Assembly: GCA_017305665.1 (NCBI GenBank)
Contig: JAFKKH010000035.1
Location: 1 to 59,231 of the forward strand
Direction: 5' to 3'
DNA length: 59,231 nucleotides
Source of the DNA: Hyphomicrobiales bacterium
Lineage (GTDB): Bacteria; Pseudomonadota; Alphaproteobacteria; Rhizobiales; Xanthobacteraceae
Position 1 is the stretch's first letter. Each line of letters starts with the position of its first letter. The notes beneath the pieces are model-generated. The model did no database searches, was not told the DNA's origin, and saw only the letters and a list, made by a program, of their open reading frames with translations. The position numbers and the translations under genes are program-made. Shown one piece after another: positions 47,073-56,859 of the stretch.

Positions 47073-48454
47073 AACGAAGAAGACTTCCGTTCCGAATTCC
47101 TCACCTATTGGCACCATGTAGAGCAGGGTCCAGGCAACCCCATCCTCTCGCTGATCGCCCCTCTGGCACCGTCGCGCCGAATATCAGTCTGGTCAAACAG
47201 TAAACGCACCATCATCGCCGAAAACGACGATCAGTTGCGTGACTGGCTCCGGAACTTCAATCCGACGACTTCAGCATCATCTGTAAAGCCGATCCCTGGC
47301 GTTCTGGCATGGCTCGACACCGTGATGCTTCCGAAGGAATATCCGACATCTGCCAAAGCCGTGTATGCGCTGACAGAACGGGCTGGTGCCGCACCCTTGT
47401 TGGATGAGATCGCTCGGGGCGCGCCGCCGCGGACGCTTGTCATCTTCGGTGCCGACACTGCCAACGGACCGGCCTTGGCCGCCACAGTTGTCAGCCGCCC
47501 AAAGGTTACACGCGATCGAGATTCGCTTACAGCAGGTTTTCGTCCCTCATCGGTTCCTGAAAGCGTCGTCCATATGCGTCTCTTCGGAGGTTCGTCTCCT
47601 GACCAGACATCGGTTGACCGCATCGACCCGGCCTGGATTCACAGCCGCGGACAGGATCGTCGTCTCCGGACGCTCCAAGATGCGACGGTGGCCATCCTCG
47701 GGTGCGGTTCTGTCGGAGCGCCTGTCGTAGAAATGCTCGCGAAGGCTGGCGTTGGCAAGCTAGTCTTGGTCGACGAGCAGACGCTCAAGGCTGCCAATGT
47801 CGGCCGACATCCGCTTGGTGTAGGCGAGATCGATCAGCCGAAAGCCTCATCTCTCGCCCGACGGATACGCACGAACCTTCCGCACCTTGATGTCACCCCC
47901 CATATCGCCAGGGTTGAAGACCTGGTGCTTCACCAAGACTCCCCCTGGAAAAGGCGGACCTCATTGTGTCCACATTGGGCGACTGGGCAGCGGAATCCCT
48001 TCTCGATGAATGGCAGGCCGCGCATGGCCATGCGGTGCCGATCGTCTATGGATGGACGGAGCCATACGCGGCAGCGGGACATGCCATCGTCATTTCGTCT
48101 CCCAATGATCGACTACGTCATGGATTGAACGAATACGGTCAATCCGACATCGTCGCCGTCAAATGGAGCGGTGAGACAAGGCGTTACGAACCCGCGTGTG
48201 GCGCTGCATTCGATCCGTACGGTTCTGTCGAGCTTGGTTTCGTCACATCGACAATCGCAGAAATGGCCTTGGACGTAATCGGTGACAAGGTAGCTTCCGG
48301 AACGCATCGTCTTTGGTTAGCCAGTCGACGCCACATTGAGGATGCTGGCGGCGCATGGAGCGACACGCTGCGCTTGATCGCTCCTGGATCCTTGGGAGGC
48401 CATACGGTCATCGAACGAAAATGGGCGCGCGGCACAGGGGTTCTCGCCGCGTGA
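47064..48454 (+). pseudogene. E2-E1 ubiquitin-like transferase (Cap2/ThiF type), 5'-truncated and frameshifted
   Basis: ENEEDFRSEFLTYWHHVEQG, then SVWSNSKRTIIAENDDQLRD correspond to the C-terminal part of a prokaryotic E2 domain; the E2 catalytic core is absent. The adenylating domain shows VAILGCGSVGAPVVEMLAKA, then VLVDEQTLKAANVGRHPLG. At an A run (47949-47952) the frame must shift by one to reach KADLIVSTLGDWAAESLLDE, VYGWTEPYAAAGHAIV and REP-A-C-G-like YEPACGAAFDPYGSVEL (probable catalytic cysteine). Cap2 conjugates CD-NTases in type II CBASS. The gene has no proper start and is probably inactive. Confidence 0.75.
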
Positions 48455-48990
48455 TTTCTTTCGATGTCGGGGTGTCGGGGCAAACCATAACCTTCAGTGA
48501 CGACGTATTGGCGCGTTTCGACGGGCATCGCCAGATTCACTTTTGGCAGCGTGAAGCCGGAGGTCTTCTGTTCGCGAGGCTGTCACTTCCCATCATTGAA
48601 GTCTGCCAAGTCACAGGCCCCCGCCAAACTGACCGTCGGACTCGATTCTCCTACGGGCCGGATGAACGCGCCGAGCGGAGAGAGATCGAAGAGATGTTCA
48701 GACACGACGTGCATTTCGTCGGTTGTTGGCATACCCATCCGGAAGATGTGACCTCGCCTTCCCATATCGATCTACGCAACATCTCCGACTGTGTTCGGCG
48801 CTCGAAGCATGCGCTGAACGGGTTCATCATGGTAATCGTTGGGCGCGGAACGCTACCTCAAAGTCTATTTGTATCGGTTTGCGACGGCCAGGCCTCGTAC
48901 CCTCTTTCGAAAATGATGGGAAGCGTTGCGCCGGTTGATGGCTGGCTACAACCTGAAGGCAGAGTGCCTCGAGATCTAGATTGTCAGTGA
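48451..48990 (+). CDS. JAB/MPN-domain isopeptidase (Cap3-like)
   Basis: A GTG-started 179-residue protein whose start overlaps the E1 stop (GTGA). The JAMM metalloprotease site is complete: E in W-Q-R-E-A-G-G-L-L-F, H-T-H in VGCWHTHPEDVTSPSHID and the aspartate ten residues on. In type II CBASS, Cap3 removes the CD-NTase from its conjugates. Here it survives intact next to a broken E1 and without a visible CD-NTase. It may be relict or may have another substrate. Confidence 0.85.
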   Translation: MISFDVGVSGQTITFSDDVLARFDGHRQIHFWQREAGGLLFARLSLPIIEVCQVTGPRQTDRRTRFSYGPDERAERREIEEMFRHDVHFVGCWHTHPEDVTSPSHIDLRNISDCVRRSKHALNGFIMVIVGRGTLPQSLFVSVCDGQASYPLSKMMGSVAPVDGWLQPEGRVPRDLDCQ

Positions 48991-49329
48991 AAAACACACC
49001 AATCTGGTCAGCATTCTCGTAGATAAATTTACGTCCTTCCTTTCCATGTCCTGTATCAGCATGAGACCGGAACCCTGGCTTCCTGCTCCTTCAATATCCC
49101 GATGATCTGCTCTTCGGTGAACCTGTTGCGCTTCATCTCTCTGGTCCTTGTCGTCGGGCCAGAGCCTACTTCAAACTGGATTATGCCAAAGGGGCAACGT
49201 CAGACGCATCCTCGATCTTAGTGAAAAGCCTTCAGGCTACTAGGCCGCTCGGCCACGAGCTGCAAGCCTCGCCCTTTTGCAATTGTCACGCTTATAACGG
49301 TTTCGCGCGAAGTCGATATGGGTTCGGAT
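48991..49329. other. Gap between the CBASS remnant and dgkA
   Basis: Besides the IS3 fragment (49056-49136) and its flanking left-end-like sequence to about 49205, I see no gene or RNA in this stretch. Confidence 0.5.
49056..49136 (-). pseudogene. IS3-family orfA fragment (26 codons)
   Basis: MKRNRFTEEQIIGILKEQEA followed by RVPVSC and a stop is the start of an IS3 OrfA HTH domain (usual continuation A-G-V-P-V-A-D-L-C). The upstream TTCAAACTGG ... GGGGCAACGTCAGAC (49165-49205) resembles the left end seen at 1530-1572. Only this end remains. Confidence 0.75.
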
Positions 49330-49707
49330 CTAGAAAGCTTGCCCAATCGAAACATTAAAAAAACCTATTCGTTCAGCGATGGCTCCCCCCCAGGTCAGAC
49401 CGATGATGAGCAGTACCACGCCGACCGCAGCTGAACCCATATCCTTGACGTGCCCAATCTGTGGATCGTGATTGGTGGTCAATCGGTCCGCCAGCTTTTC
49501 GATCGCGGTATTCAAAAGCTCCGTCACCAAGAGCAGAAGAACTACCACCACGAGTTCGATACGACGGACCCCCGTTACTCCGACAAGCCACGCCAGCGGT
49601 AGCGTCAGTAAAAGCGCAAACAGTTCCTGCCGGATGGCCTGCTCGGAGCGAGCGGCAAAGATCAATCCGTTCCAGCTATTGATGGTGGCGCGCCAGAAGT
49701 GCAACAC
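49330..49707 (-). CDS. dgkA: Diacylglycerol kinase, prokaryotic membrane type
   Basis: A GTG-started 125-residue protein with three membrane segments. ATINSWNGLIFAARSEQAIR, then RQELFALLLTLPLAW and LLVTELLNTAIEKLADRLTT with HVKDMGSAAV are the DgkA catalytic E-x-x-N-T-A-I-E and K-D-M-G-S-A motifs. It phosphorylates diacylglycerol or undecaprenol. It begins one base after the stop of the PAP2_3 gene, so kinase and phosphatase formed an operon before the IS insertion. Confidence 0.92.
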   Translation of the reverse strand: MLHFWRATINSWNGLIFAARSEQAIRQELFALLLTLPLAWLVGVTGVRRIELVVVVLLLLVTELLNTAIEKLADRLTTNHDPQIGHVKDMGSAAVGVVLLIIGLTWGGAIAERIGFFNVSIGQAF

Positions 49708-50469
49708 TTCAGATGCCTACCACCGCTGGAATCGGTTTGACCTTGCCGGCTCGATCGTGCCTGAGCACTTTCGGAACAAGGAAAGCTGGTGTTGCGGCGG
49801 ACGACAGGACCATCAGCCAGCGAAGAAAAAGCGGAATAGCATCAAACAGTCGATGATCGTGCAGCACTATCAGCCAGGCTATTACAAGCACAGAACAGCC
49901 GATGATCACTAAAGAGCGTCTCGGATCGTTCCATGGCAGGTCGCTGATGCAGATTGTTTGAATGGCGCATGCAAACGGCAAGGCGACCACGAGATCGATA
50001 AACCAATGCCCCCCGAGCCCTCCGATTGCCGCTACCAACGTAAGTAGGCCGAAGGTGCGAAATAGCCAGCGAATTGGAATGTTGAAATTGCCGGAATTCC
50101 AGAGAAAGAAGTAAGCCCATGTAGCGTGTAGGGACGGCATGCAGTTTCTTGGGACGCTGGCATTTGCTGTATCCAGGTAAGTTGGCTTTGTCGCGACTAT
50201 GGCGTTGTAGTAATTCTCGATTGTGTAGCCTGGACCAACTGCAGGAAAACAAAGGTAAAGCAAATATCCTACAGTTGCCGAGACAACAAACAAGATTGGG
50301 AAGGGCAAGCGTTTCGATTTATCAAAGCCGTAGTGCAGAGCAACCATGACGGGCAAAAGCTCATACACGTAAAACAGCAGCAGTTTGCCCAAATTGGGAC
50401 CGTGCTCGACGACAGCATGGACTATGGAGGCGATCTGAACCGCCCCGGGTTTGCCGGAGGCCGTTTGGT

Positions 50470-51353
<884 letters not shown>

Positions 51354-51357
<4 letters not shown>

Positions 51358-51683
51358 GGCTTGGACCGGCGGTCGAGCTCCGCCGTCGCAAAATAAGCAC
51401 TCGCCTTGCGCAGGATCTCATTGGCCTGCCGAAGCTCGCGGTTCTCACGCTCAAGCGCCTTCAGCTTCTCCGCCACGTCCGTTGGGACGCCAGCTCGCTT
51501 GCCGCTGTCGACCTCCGCCTTCTTCACCCATTCCAGCAGAGTATGACCGGAACAGCCAATCTTGGGGGCTATCGCCTCAATCGCAGCCCACCGAGACGGA
51601 TACTCGTTGCCGTGATCCAAAACCATTCGAACCGCACGGGCTCGAACCTCCGGTGAAAACTTGTTCGTCGTCTTGCTTGTCAT
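51354..51683 (-). CDS. IS3 transposase orfA
   Basis: A 109-residue protein: an HTH_Tnp_1 domain ([20 protein letters not shown], then [17 protein letters not shown]) and a leucine zipper ([24 protein letters not shown] region). It overlaps orfB by ATGA, the usual site of programmed frameshifting or coupling. The frame is intact. Confidence 0.9.
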
Positions 51684-52279
51684 GGCTCCATCCTCTCAGG
51701 AGTTGGAGCCTCCGGCAAACCCGGGGCGGTTCACAAATCCTTGTCGTAAGTTGCCAACGAGCTTGTTGCAGCAATGGCGGTATCAGATGCCAAAATGCTG
51801 ATCACGCACAGCCAAACCGGTGCTGCCATCTTGATAGTCTGAGTAAGTGTACGCTTCTTTTGCCCGATCATGAGCACGAAGATCGCGCAGCTCGCTATAG
51901 CCGCGCTATAGCTGACCAATGAAAGTCGACTTGGGAATGGCAGTTGAAGTCCGATGTTTTTTAGAACAACGAACACGGCAACAATAACGCCACTAAGTAT
52001 GAGAATGGCTATTCGTTCTTCGTTTTCGTCTGCTTTCAATAAATGGGCGAGCGCGGCCCCGAGTAGTGCTGAGAAAAGCCAAGGTGACGAAAACAAAAGC
52101 TTATGGGGATGGAGCACGCCGAGCTGATCGGAAGCGACTTCAATCGTCAGGACGACGACAATCGCCATTCCGAGAAGGACGGTTGCGCTTATCTCTGCGA
52201 ATGACCATCGATCATATTGAGGCTCAACAGCGCTTTCGAGCACGAGCATTAACCTGAAAAAAACAAACAATAAATTCAA

Positions 52280-52851
52280 AAAACTTGTGCCGACATGTCA
52301 TAAAACTGTCAATATTTATTTCGAAGGGCCTGTTGCTGCAATGCAACTAGGGTCATCTGTGGACGCCCCGAAGAAGCAAGAGGGATTTTGGCTTTCTGAC
52401 GCTAGTCGGATGCTGCCATCTGTCCGGCCTCAAGATGCGGCGATGATACGCCGCGGGCCCGTATGGGAGTTCGCGGACCGGCTCCATATCAGGACTGCGT
52501 GCTTCGAAGCACAGTGACCCTATCCGGTTTTGCCTGTCCCGTCTCGTCGACCGTTGCGCCGTACTGGCCTTCGCCCTCTACTCCTTCAACAACCTCACGC
52601 TCTAATCGCTTACGTAGCCGTCCACTCGACAGGCATTGAACGCGGGCCCGCCGGCTTTGGGACATTGGTTGAAAGAAGATCGACGGGCCCGCGCCGGAGG
52701 GCTGACCGACAATACTCAGCCTCATCCGAAACTTTATAAAACCTTGTTTGAACCTTTCGCCTGCTCGGCGGACACAAAGGCGTCCGCTGTGAGCGGACGC
52801 ACCCCTCTAGAACTTTCGACTTGCGCCGCGAAGCGGCGCGGCCATTGCGTC
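52280..52851. other. Gap upstream of the split PAP2_3 gene
   Basis: Several open frames exist but none has family character. Two GC-rich hairpins lie at 52780-52800 (GCGTCCGCT-GTG-AGCGGACGC) and about 52824-52840 (GCGCCGC-GAA-GCGGCGC). They are just downstream of the small gene on the minus strand and may be its terminator or a dispersed palindromic repeat. Confidence 0.45.
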
Positions 52852-52983
52852 CTAGAGCCCAAACGCGCGCGCAAGCTCGTTGGCCAGAGAGAACCCGACC
52901 CTGGTAAGGGCGCCGTTGTTATAATTCTGATCCCACTGGTTGATGATGACTAGCACGATGGCTATGGCAAAAGTGAGCTTCAT
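52852..52983 (-). CDS. Small hydrophobic protein (43 aa)
   Basis: MKLTFAIAIVLVIINQWDQN, then YNNGALTRVGFSLANELARA and FGL. One hydrophobic segment at the N-terminus is followed by a polar amphipathic tail. Similar short proteins starting with M-K-L-T-F-A-I and a conserved N-Q-W are, as I recall, frequent in Bradyrhizobium. Function is unknown. Confidence 0.5.
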   Translation of the reverse strand: MKLTFAIAIVLVIINQWDQNYNNGALTRVGFSLANELARAFGL

Positions 52984-53265
52984 CGTAACTCACCCCCAAG
53001 CGCCCCGGTAGGGCGGGCTGGATCATACTGTCGATTTGCTTCCATGGATCGGGTTGGCTCGGGTAGCCGATCCGGACAGGTTACCCGTGCAGGTTCGGCC
53101 CGACGGTTTAAGCGACACGCCCATGCCGAAAAGGTCGCATATGCTTCTCGGAGCGCTGGCGGGACTGTTTCAGGCTCGTCCATGGCGAAAATCCGGAAAA
53201 GGATATCCGGATAGCATACATGCAGGTCGTTAAATCTGAGTAATCGGAACCCCCAGCGTGGCTTT

Positions 53266-53667
53266 CTATAGTAGGCTCACGATCCAATAAATACCGATTA
53301 GCATCTGAACCGCGAGTGCGGTGAAGCGAGCGCTCACCGCGGCCACACTGGTTGACAGCAGATGGATCGTCGATTGCGCGAACCGCGCACCCAAGAGCCA
53401 AAGCGCCAAACCGTCCATGACTGCCGTCGCGCCGACGATAATGGCGAAGATCAGCAAGCCACCGAAAATGGGCAGTCCCTCGAGACAGTTCGCGTGAGCG
53501 CGAGCCAAGCGCTGCATGAAAGGAGATAAATTGCGGTTATCCGGAGTAAAGCCATTCGCCGGCACCTTGCCGGTCACAACGAGGCAGGTCCTGATCGTCT
53601 CCATCAGGACGAGAAGTGCGAGCGTCCATGCGATAAAACCAATCAGAGCGACCGCTGTTTTAGTCAT
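53266..53667 (-). CDS. MAPEG-family membrane protein
   Basis: A 133-residue protein with four membrane segments. RLARAHANCLEGLPIFGGLL is the MAPEG family motif (R-A-x-x-N-x-x-E). Family members are glutathione S-transferase/peroxidase-like in eukaryotes; bacterial roles are mostly unknown. The ATG at 53667 is chosen because 35 upstream codons look noncoding. It is divergent from the Cys-rich gene at 53724. Confidence 0.85.
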   Translation of the reverse strand: MTKTAVALIGFIAWTLALLVLMETIRTCLVVTGKVPANGFTPDNRNLSPFMQRLARAHANCLEGLPIFGGLLIFAIIVGATAVMDGLALWLLGARFAQSTIHLLSTSVAAVSARFTALAVQMLIGIYWIVSLL

Positions 53668-53723
53668 TTGATCTTCCTCGCCGGCGGGGACTAAAAAAGA
53701 GATTAAAATCAAGGGAGGCCATA

Positions 53724-53960
53724 ATGAGGATACTCGCGGGATTAATCCTCGTAGCCGTGGGGCTGATGTCAAGCAATTCGTTCGCGAGAACGGAATTGAA
53801 AAGCTGCAGCGCTAATCGCGCCTATTGCACCGCCGAAGCCAAGAAGCGCGGCTGGACGAAGCCGCTGTGCGCCGAGGCATTCAATCGCTGCATGATCCGG
53901 GGAGAGTGGGCAACCACCGGACCGCATGGCCGAACAGTTAGAAACGTCGAGCGTCGATAG
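53724..53960 (+). CDS. Exported Cys-rich hypothetical protein
   Basis: A 78-residue protein with a signal peptide (LAGLILVAVGLMSSNSFART). The mature part carries four cysteines (SCSANRAYC, PLCAEAFNRCM), suggesting two disulfides, and ends with a basic tail. Small secreted proteins with C-x5-C and C-x6-C spacing occur widely in Bradyrhizobium. Function is unknown. Confidence 0.7.
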   Translation: MRILAGLILVAVGLMSSNSFARTELKSCSANRAYCTAEAKKRGWTKPLCAEAFNRCMIRGEWATTGPHGRTVRNVERR

Positions 53961-54075
53961 GTCAAAGTCCTGCCGAATCCTGTGCAAGCTAGTCAAGAGT
54001 CAATCCAATGTGTGGTGGTTAGACTTGGCGTAGGTCGTCCGGCAACATCGTCCGCCAAGGCTCTCTTACGCGGCA

Positions 54076-54162
54076 CTAATGCGTATGCATTGCATCGTAA
54101 GCGTGGGCGATGAACACAGCAGCACTTAACGTCAGCAGAGCGGCAATTGCGGCTTCCATCAT
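54076..54162 (-). CDS. Small hydrophobic protein (28 aa)
   Basis: MMEAAIAALLTLSAAVFIAH then AYDAMHTH. It is preceded by a strong AAGGGGA ribosome site at good spacing, the best argument that it is translated. One membrane segment is followed by a His-containing tail. Function is unknown. Confidence 0.45.
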   Translation of the reverse strand: MMEAAIAALLTLSAAVFIAHAYDAMHTH

Positions 54163-54419
54163 GACACTTCCCCTTGTCATTTTGGGAAATGCGTAGCTGG
54201 CCAACGTTTCAGCTAGATTTCGCGAGCCCAGCAAAATGGTTTCATTGCTATTATTTTGCTAGTGCGCATTCGGTGCGTTGTGTCCGCGATGCTTTGATAA
54301 TGAAATAGCTAATCTCGCCTTGACCCTTTGTCTTGGCGGGTTCAGCAGGGCCTTGCGCCGAGCATTTCGTTCCGCGCTGGGTTTGCTTCAATCCGCTGCC
54401 TCGAAGTGGCGAATATCAC
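54163..54419. other. Short gap between two tiny minus-strand genes
   Basis: No supported gene. It may hold the promoter for the 28-residue gene at 54162. Confidence 0.4.
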
Positions 54420-54524
54420 TCAGCGTCGGACTCTGTAGAGCACGTCTCGCCGTCGACAGTATGACCTTACAGCAAGAACGGATATTGCCACGAAGGCTAG
54501 CAAAAACACCACGATTAGCGACAT
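54420..54524 (-). CDS. Small single-pass membrane protein, copy 2
   Basis: A 34-residue product: the hydrophobic segment MSLIVVFLLAFVAISVLAV and then RSYCRRRDVLYRVRR. It is paralogous to the protein at 5594-5701: 13 of 15 tail residues are identical, whereas the membrane part is only similar in character. The two are 49 kb apart on opposite strands. This pattern implies selection on the basic cytoplasmic tail. Confidence 0.6.
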   Translation of the reverse strand: MSLIVVFLLAFVAISVLAVRSYCRRRDVLYRVRR

Positions 54525-54967
54525 TTAAATGGCCCCTGAAAAGGGGAATGTTGCCAGCCTTTCTTTCTTCAAACAAGGAACGGCCGCCCCTTACCCACAC
54601 CTCGGTCACTGGACCAAAATGTGGAACCCCTAGCCCGATGCTTGGGTTTACTCGGCAAAAGGAGCACGCCATGACCGACCGAGAAAGATCGCTCTGGTTT
54701 TGCTGCTAGCAACTTTACTACCTGCCCGCTTGCGCTTGCTGGCGGAGTGGGGTGGCACCACAGCCGGACAGGTACCGGCGTCGGCGCTGCCGGTATGGGC
54801 AGTGCAGCCGTTGGAGGAGGCCCTCCGACTGGCCGAGTTGGCGACGACCTACCTGCCGCGAGGCCGGTGGGTGCCCGCCAAGTACAGGCAATCCCCAAAG
54901 CAACGGTGCAGTTGGAACGGGAAGTCCGAGTTCAAACGCGAAGAAACTCCATCTCATAATAGAGCCC
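54525..54967. other. Stretch with a possible degraded secreted protein
   Basis: On the plus strand at about 54685-54958 a signal-peptide-like segment (KIALVLLLATLLPA) and a Gly-rich segment (LALAGGVGWHHSRTGTGVGA) lie in different frames with no start codon. This suggests a frameshifted exported protein. A 34-codon frame at 54529-54633 is also open but unsupported. Confidence 0.25.
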
Positions 54968-55186
54968 CTACCGTTTGAACGAAGAACCCCCGCCAGTATG
55001 CGGAGGGTTCGCTGGCCGCATGGTGGGTGTCACAGCCGCTTCGAGCTCTTCCGGAGTGACGCTGAGATCGGGCATGTAGCCCAGGATGCTAACGACATCT
55101 TCGTTGGAGAATCCATTGTTCCGCATCGCAAGCGCGATGCCGACATCGGTAGGGTCGACCTCGACGTGATCGTTAATGGTGCTCAT
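54968..55186 (-). CDS. Small hypothetical protein downstream of the broken GNAT-like gene
   Basis: A 72-residue protein: VEVDPTDVGIALAMRNNGFS, then NEDVVSILGYMPDLSVTPEE and LEAAVTPTMRPA. The acidic N-terminus and a UBA-like three-helix look are visible. It starts 4 bp after the stop of the disrupted gene and was probably its operon partner. No family is recognised. Confidence 0.55.
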   Translation of the reverse strand: MSTINDHVEVDPTDVGIALAMRNNGFSNEDVVSILGYMPDLSVTPEELEAAVTPTMRPANPPHTGGGSSFKR

Positions 55187-55190
55187 CTGG

Positions 55191-55996
55191 TCATCTCCGC
55201 CGGAGCCATTTCTGAAATGCGAGCCTAGAGAAACGCTTGTCGAAGTCGATTTCGCCCTTCCATTCTACCCCGATGAGAAGCTCTTTCCTTAGAGCGATCT
55301 TTGCGGGGTCGCTGAGGCTTCTAGCGTGTCTGAAAGTCACTTCTTGACGAAGTTTGGCGATCGCCCAGATCATCCTGGGGTCTCGCTCCCCCGCTTCGAG
55401 CAATCTGGTTACCCTGCCGAAGTCTCAGGCGAGATCTCTCGCCTGGCCAGAAGCCGGCCTAATCTCGTCACGATGCTACTCTTGATCCCGATCCAAGAAC
55501 CGACCGGAAGACATCCGGCCGTGGCCCAAAGTTAACCGCCGATATCCTGTGCGACGAGTTCGATCCTGCGGCAATCCATCATGAGGGCGAAATCAGCAAT
55601 GCCCGACATGAGTTTCTGTGCGGTCTGCTGCCCACGAAACTCGGCTTCGACGTCCATGCGGTCAGCGTATACGAAGTGGTCTTTCAACCTGACCTCGTTT
55701 GCCTGGAACCAAATCTGTCGGTTTCCTTCTTTTCCTTCCATTGAGAGCATGAAGCTCTGGTCAAGCGGCTCGATGAGATCGTAGCGAAACGCTTGGTCTC
55801 CCGGAGCGGCACCCGCTAGTTTTTCGGCGACATCTTCGGGATAAAGTCCATGTGTCTCGACGAAAGTGGAGTGCCACCATCTTGCATCGCCTTCGGACAT
55901 TTCGCGGGCGAACGTCAGCCTGGAATTGCTCCGATACCGCTCCGGCCAGCCGGGGATCTCAGGCAATAGCGACTTGTTCAGGTCATCCCAAGACAT
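55191..55996 (-). pseudogene. GNAT-like acetyltransferase gene with nonsense codon and frameshift
   Basis: From the ATG at 55996 (MSWDDLNKSLLPEIPGWPER) the protein reaches the acetyl-CoA loop FRGQQTAQKLMSGIADFALM and ELVAQDIGG. It then stops at TAA (55532-55534), where GNAT proteins have a Tyr followed by W-A-x-x-G. The same frame goes on (LWATAGCLPVGSWIGIKSSI) to about 55411. The C-terminal part then lies in another frame (FGRVTRLLEAGERDPRMIWA to KRFSRLAFQKWLRRR). Two lesions in one gene of about 270 codons. Function of the intact form is unknown. Confidence 0.65.
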
Positions 55997-56054
55997 CCGA
56001 AAACCTCCGCCAACGTATATGGGAACCGCCTCGACCATGGGCAACGTTGGTCAT

Positions 56055-56174
56055 TTACCTGACGGTTAATCTCCACATGATCTGGGCGATGCCAGCGATG
56101 CCAGCGGGCTTCTCCAGTCGGGGACATACTTTGCCCGGTATGACGGCTTTGCGTGCGAGAACTTGAAACTCCAT
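56055..56174 (-). CDS. Small hypothetical protein (39 aa)
   Basis: MEFQVLARKAVIPGKVCPRL, then EKPAGIAGIAQIMWRLTVR. An AAGGA ribosome site precedes the ATG at 56174. It lies upstream of the broken GNAT-like gene on the same strand. The sequence is not obviously membrane-bound and no family is recognised. Confidence 0.35.
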   Translation of the reverse strand: MEFQVLARKAVIPGKVCPRLEKPAGIAGIAQIMWRLTVR

Positions 56175-56249
56175 GGATATCCTTTCAAGGAGTTACGAGC
56201 TGCGCAGGGGACGAATTATGCTCGGTGCCGCAGCTGGGCCCTGTTCTCA

Positions 56250-56859
56250 CGGGCAGCCAAGGCATCTTGGACCCGCCGCTTCGGAAGCGCTGACGACCAC
56301 ACTGCGCGATGCGGCCGGGGCGGAGATTCGTCTCGTTGCATGGCCTTTGCGCGCCGGCCCAAGTCGTGCGGTCCCGACGCCCCATGCTGGCGTCAAGGGC
56401 TCAGGGTACACGCGCGTCTCCGACCGGAGCGAGCGACGCCTTAAAAACCCGACGGTGAAACGACAGCGATCACCGAGGAGAGCACGAAGCAAGCCGGACA
56501 ACCCACTGCGCGCGGAACGCCGGCGTGACCCGGCATCCGTGGTGACCAAAATTCGTGTGCTTTTTTCAATTTGCACGCGAGGCTGCGGGTGTTGTTGCAG
56601 CACCCGGCGTTCCGCGCCCTCTCGCTTGGGCGTAAGGCACCCAAGGCACTCAAGGCGCGCCCGCGCCTCAAACAACAGGGATGATGATTCATGCCTGCAA
56701 GGCGGCGTGGGATTTTCTTTTACGCGAAGGAGGCAAGCCTCGCGCGCTGCCTCAAACAACAGGGACGATGCCGCATGTCTGACGCGCGGCGGCTCTTGCG
56801 CCCTGCCCCTCGAATCCCGATGATCCGCTCCCATTTCAACCGATCCCGGAAAATCCCCC
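56250..56859. repeat. Dispersed-repeat-like noncoding block with hairpins
   Basis: No credible gene despite long open frames. GCGCGGAACGCCGG (56510-56523) recurs inverted as CCGGCGTTCCGCGC (56604-56617), a perfect 14-bp pair around about 80 nt. Two near-identical segments starting CCTCAAACAACAGGGA and ending in CATG lie about 81 bp apart (56668 and 56749). The GCGTCAAGGGCTCAGGGTA string at about 56390 recalls multi-copy repeats in Bradyrhizobium/Rhodopseudomonas genomes; that is from memory. Confidence 0.45.

Noticed and set aside
46433-48990. Restriction-modification or Thoeris-type system
   Set aside because: No methylase, TIR or Sir2 features; the HNH-linker/E2-tail/E1/JAB pattern fits CBASS type II better.
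56173-56823. 216-codon frames on both strands at 56.2-56.9 kb
   Set aside because: Arg/Ser/Cys-rich translation, internal repeats and inverted repeats indicate noncoding repeat DNA.
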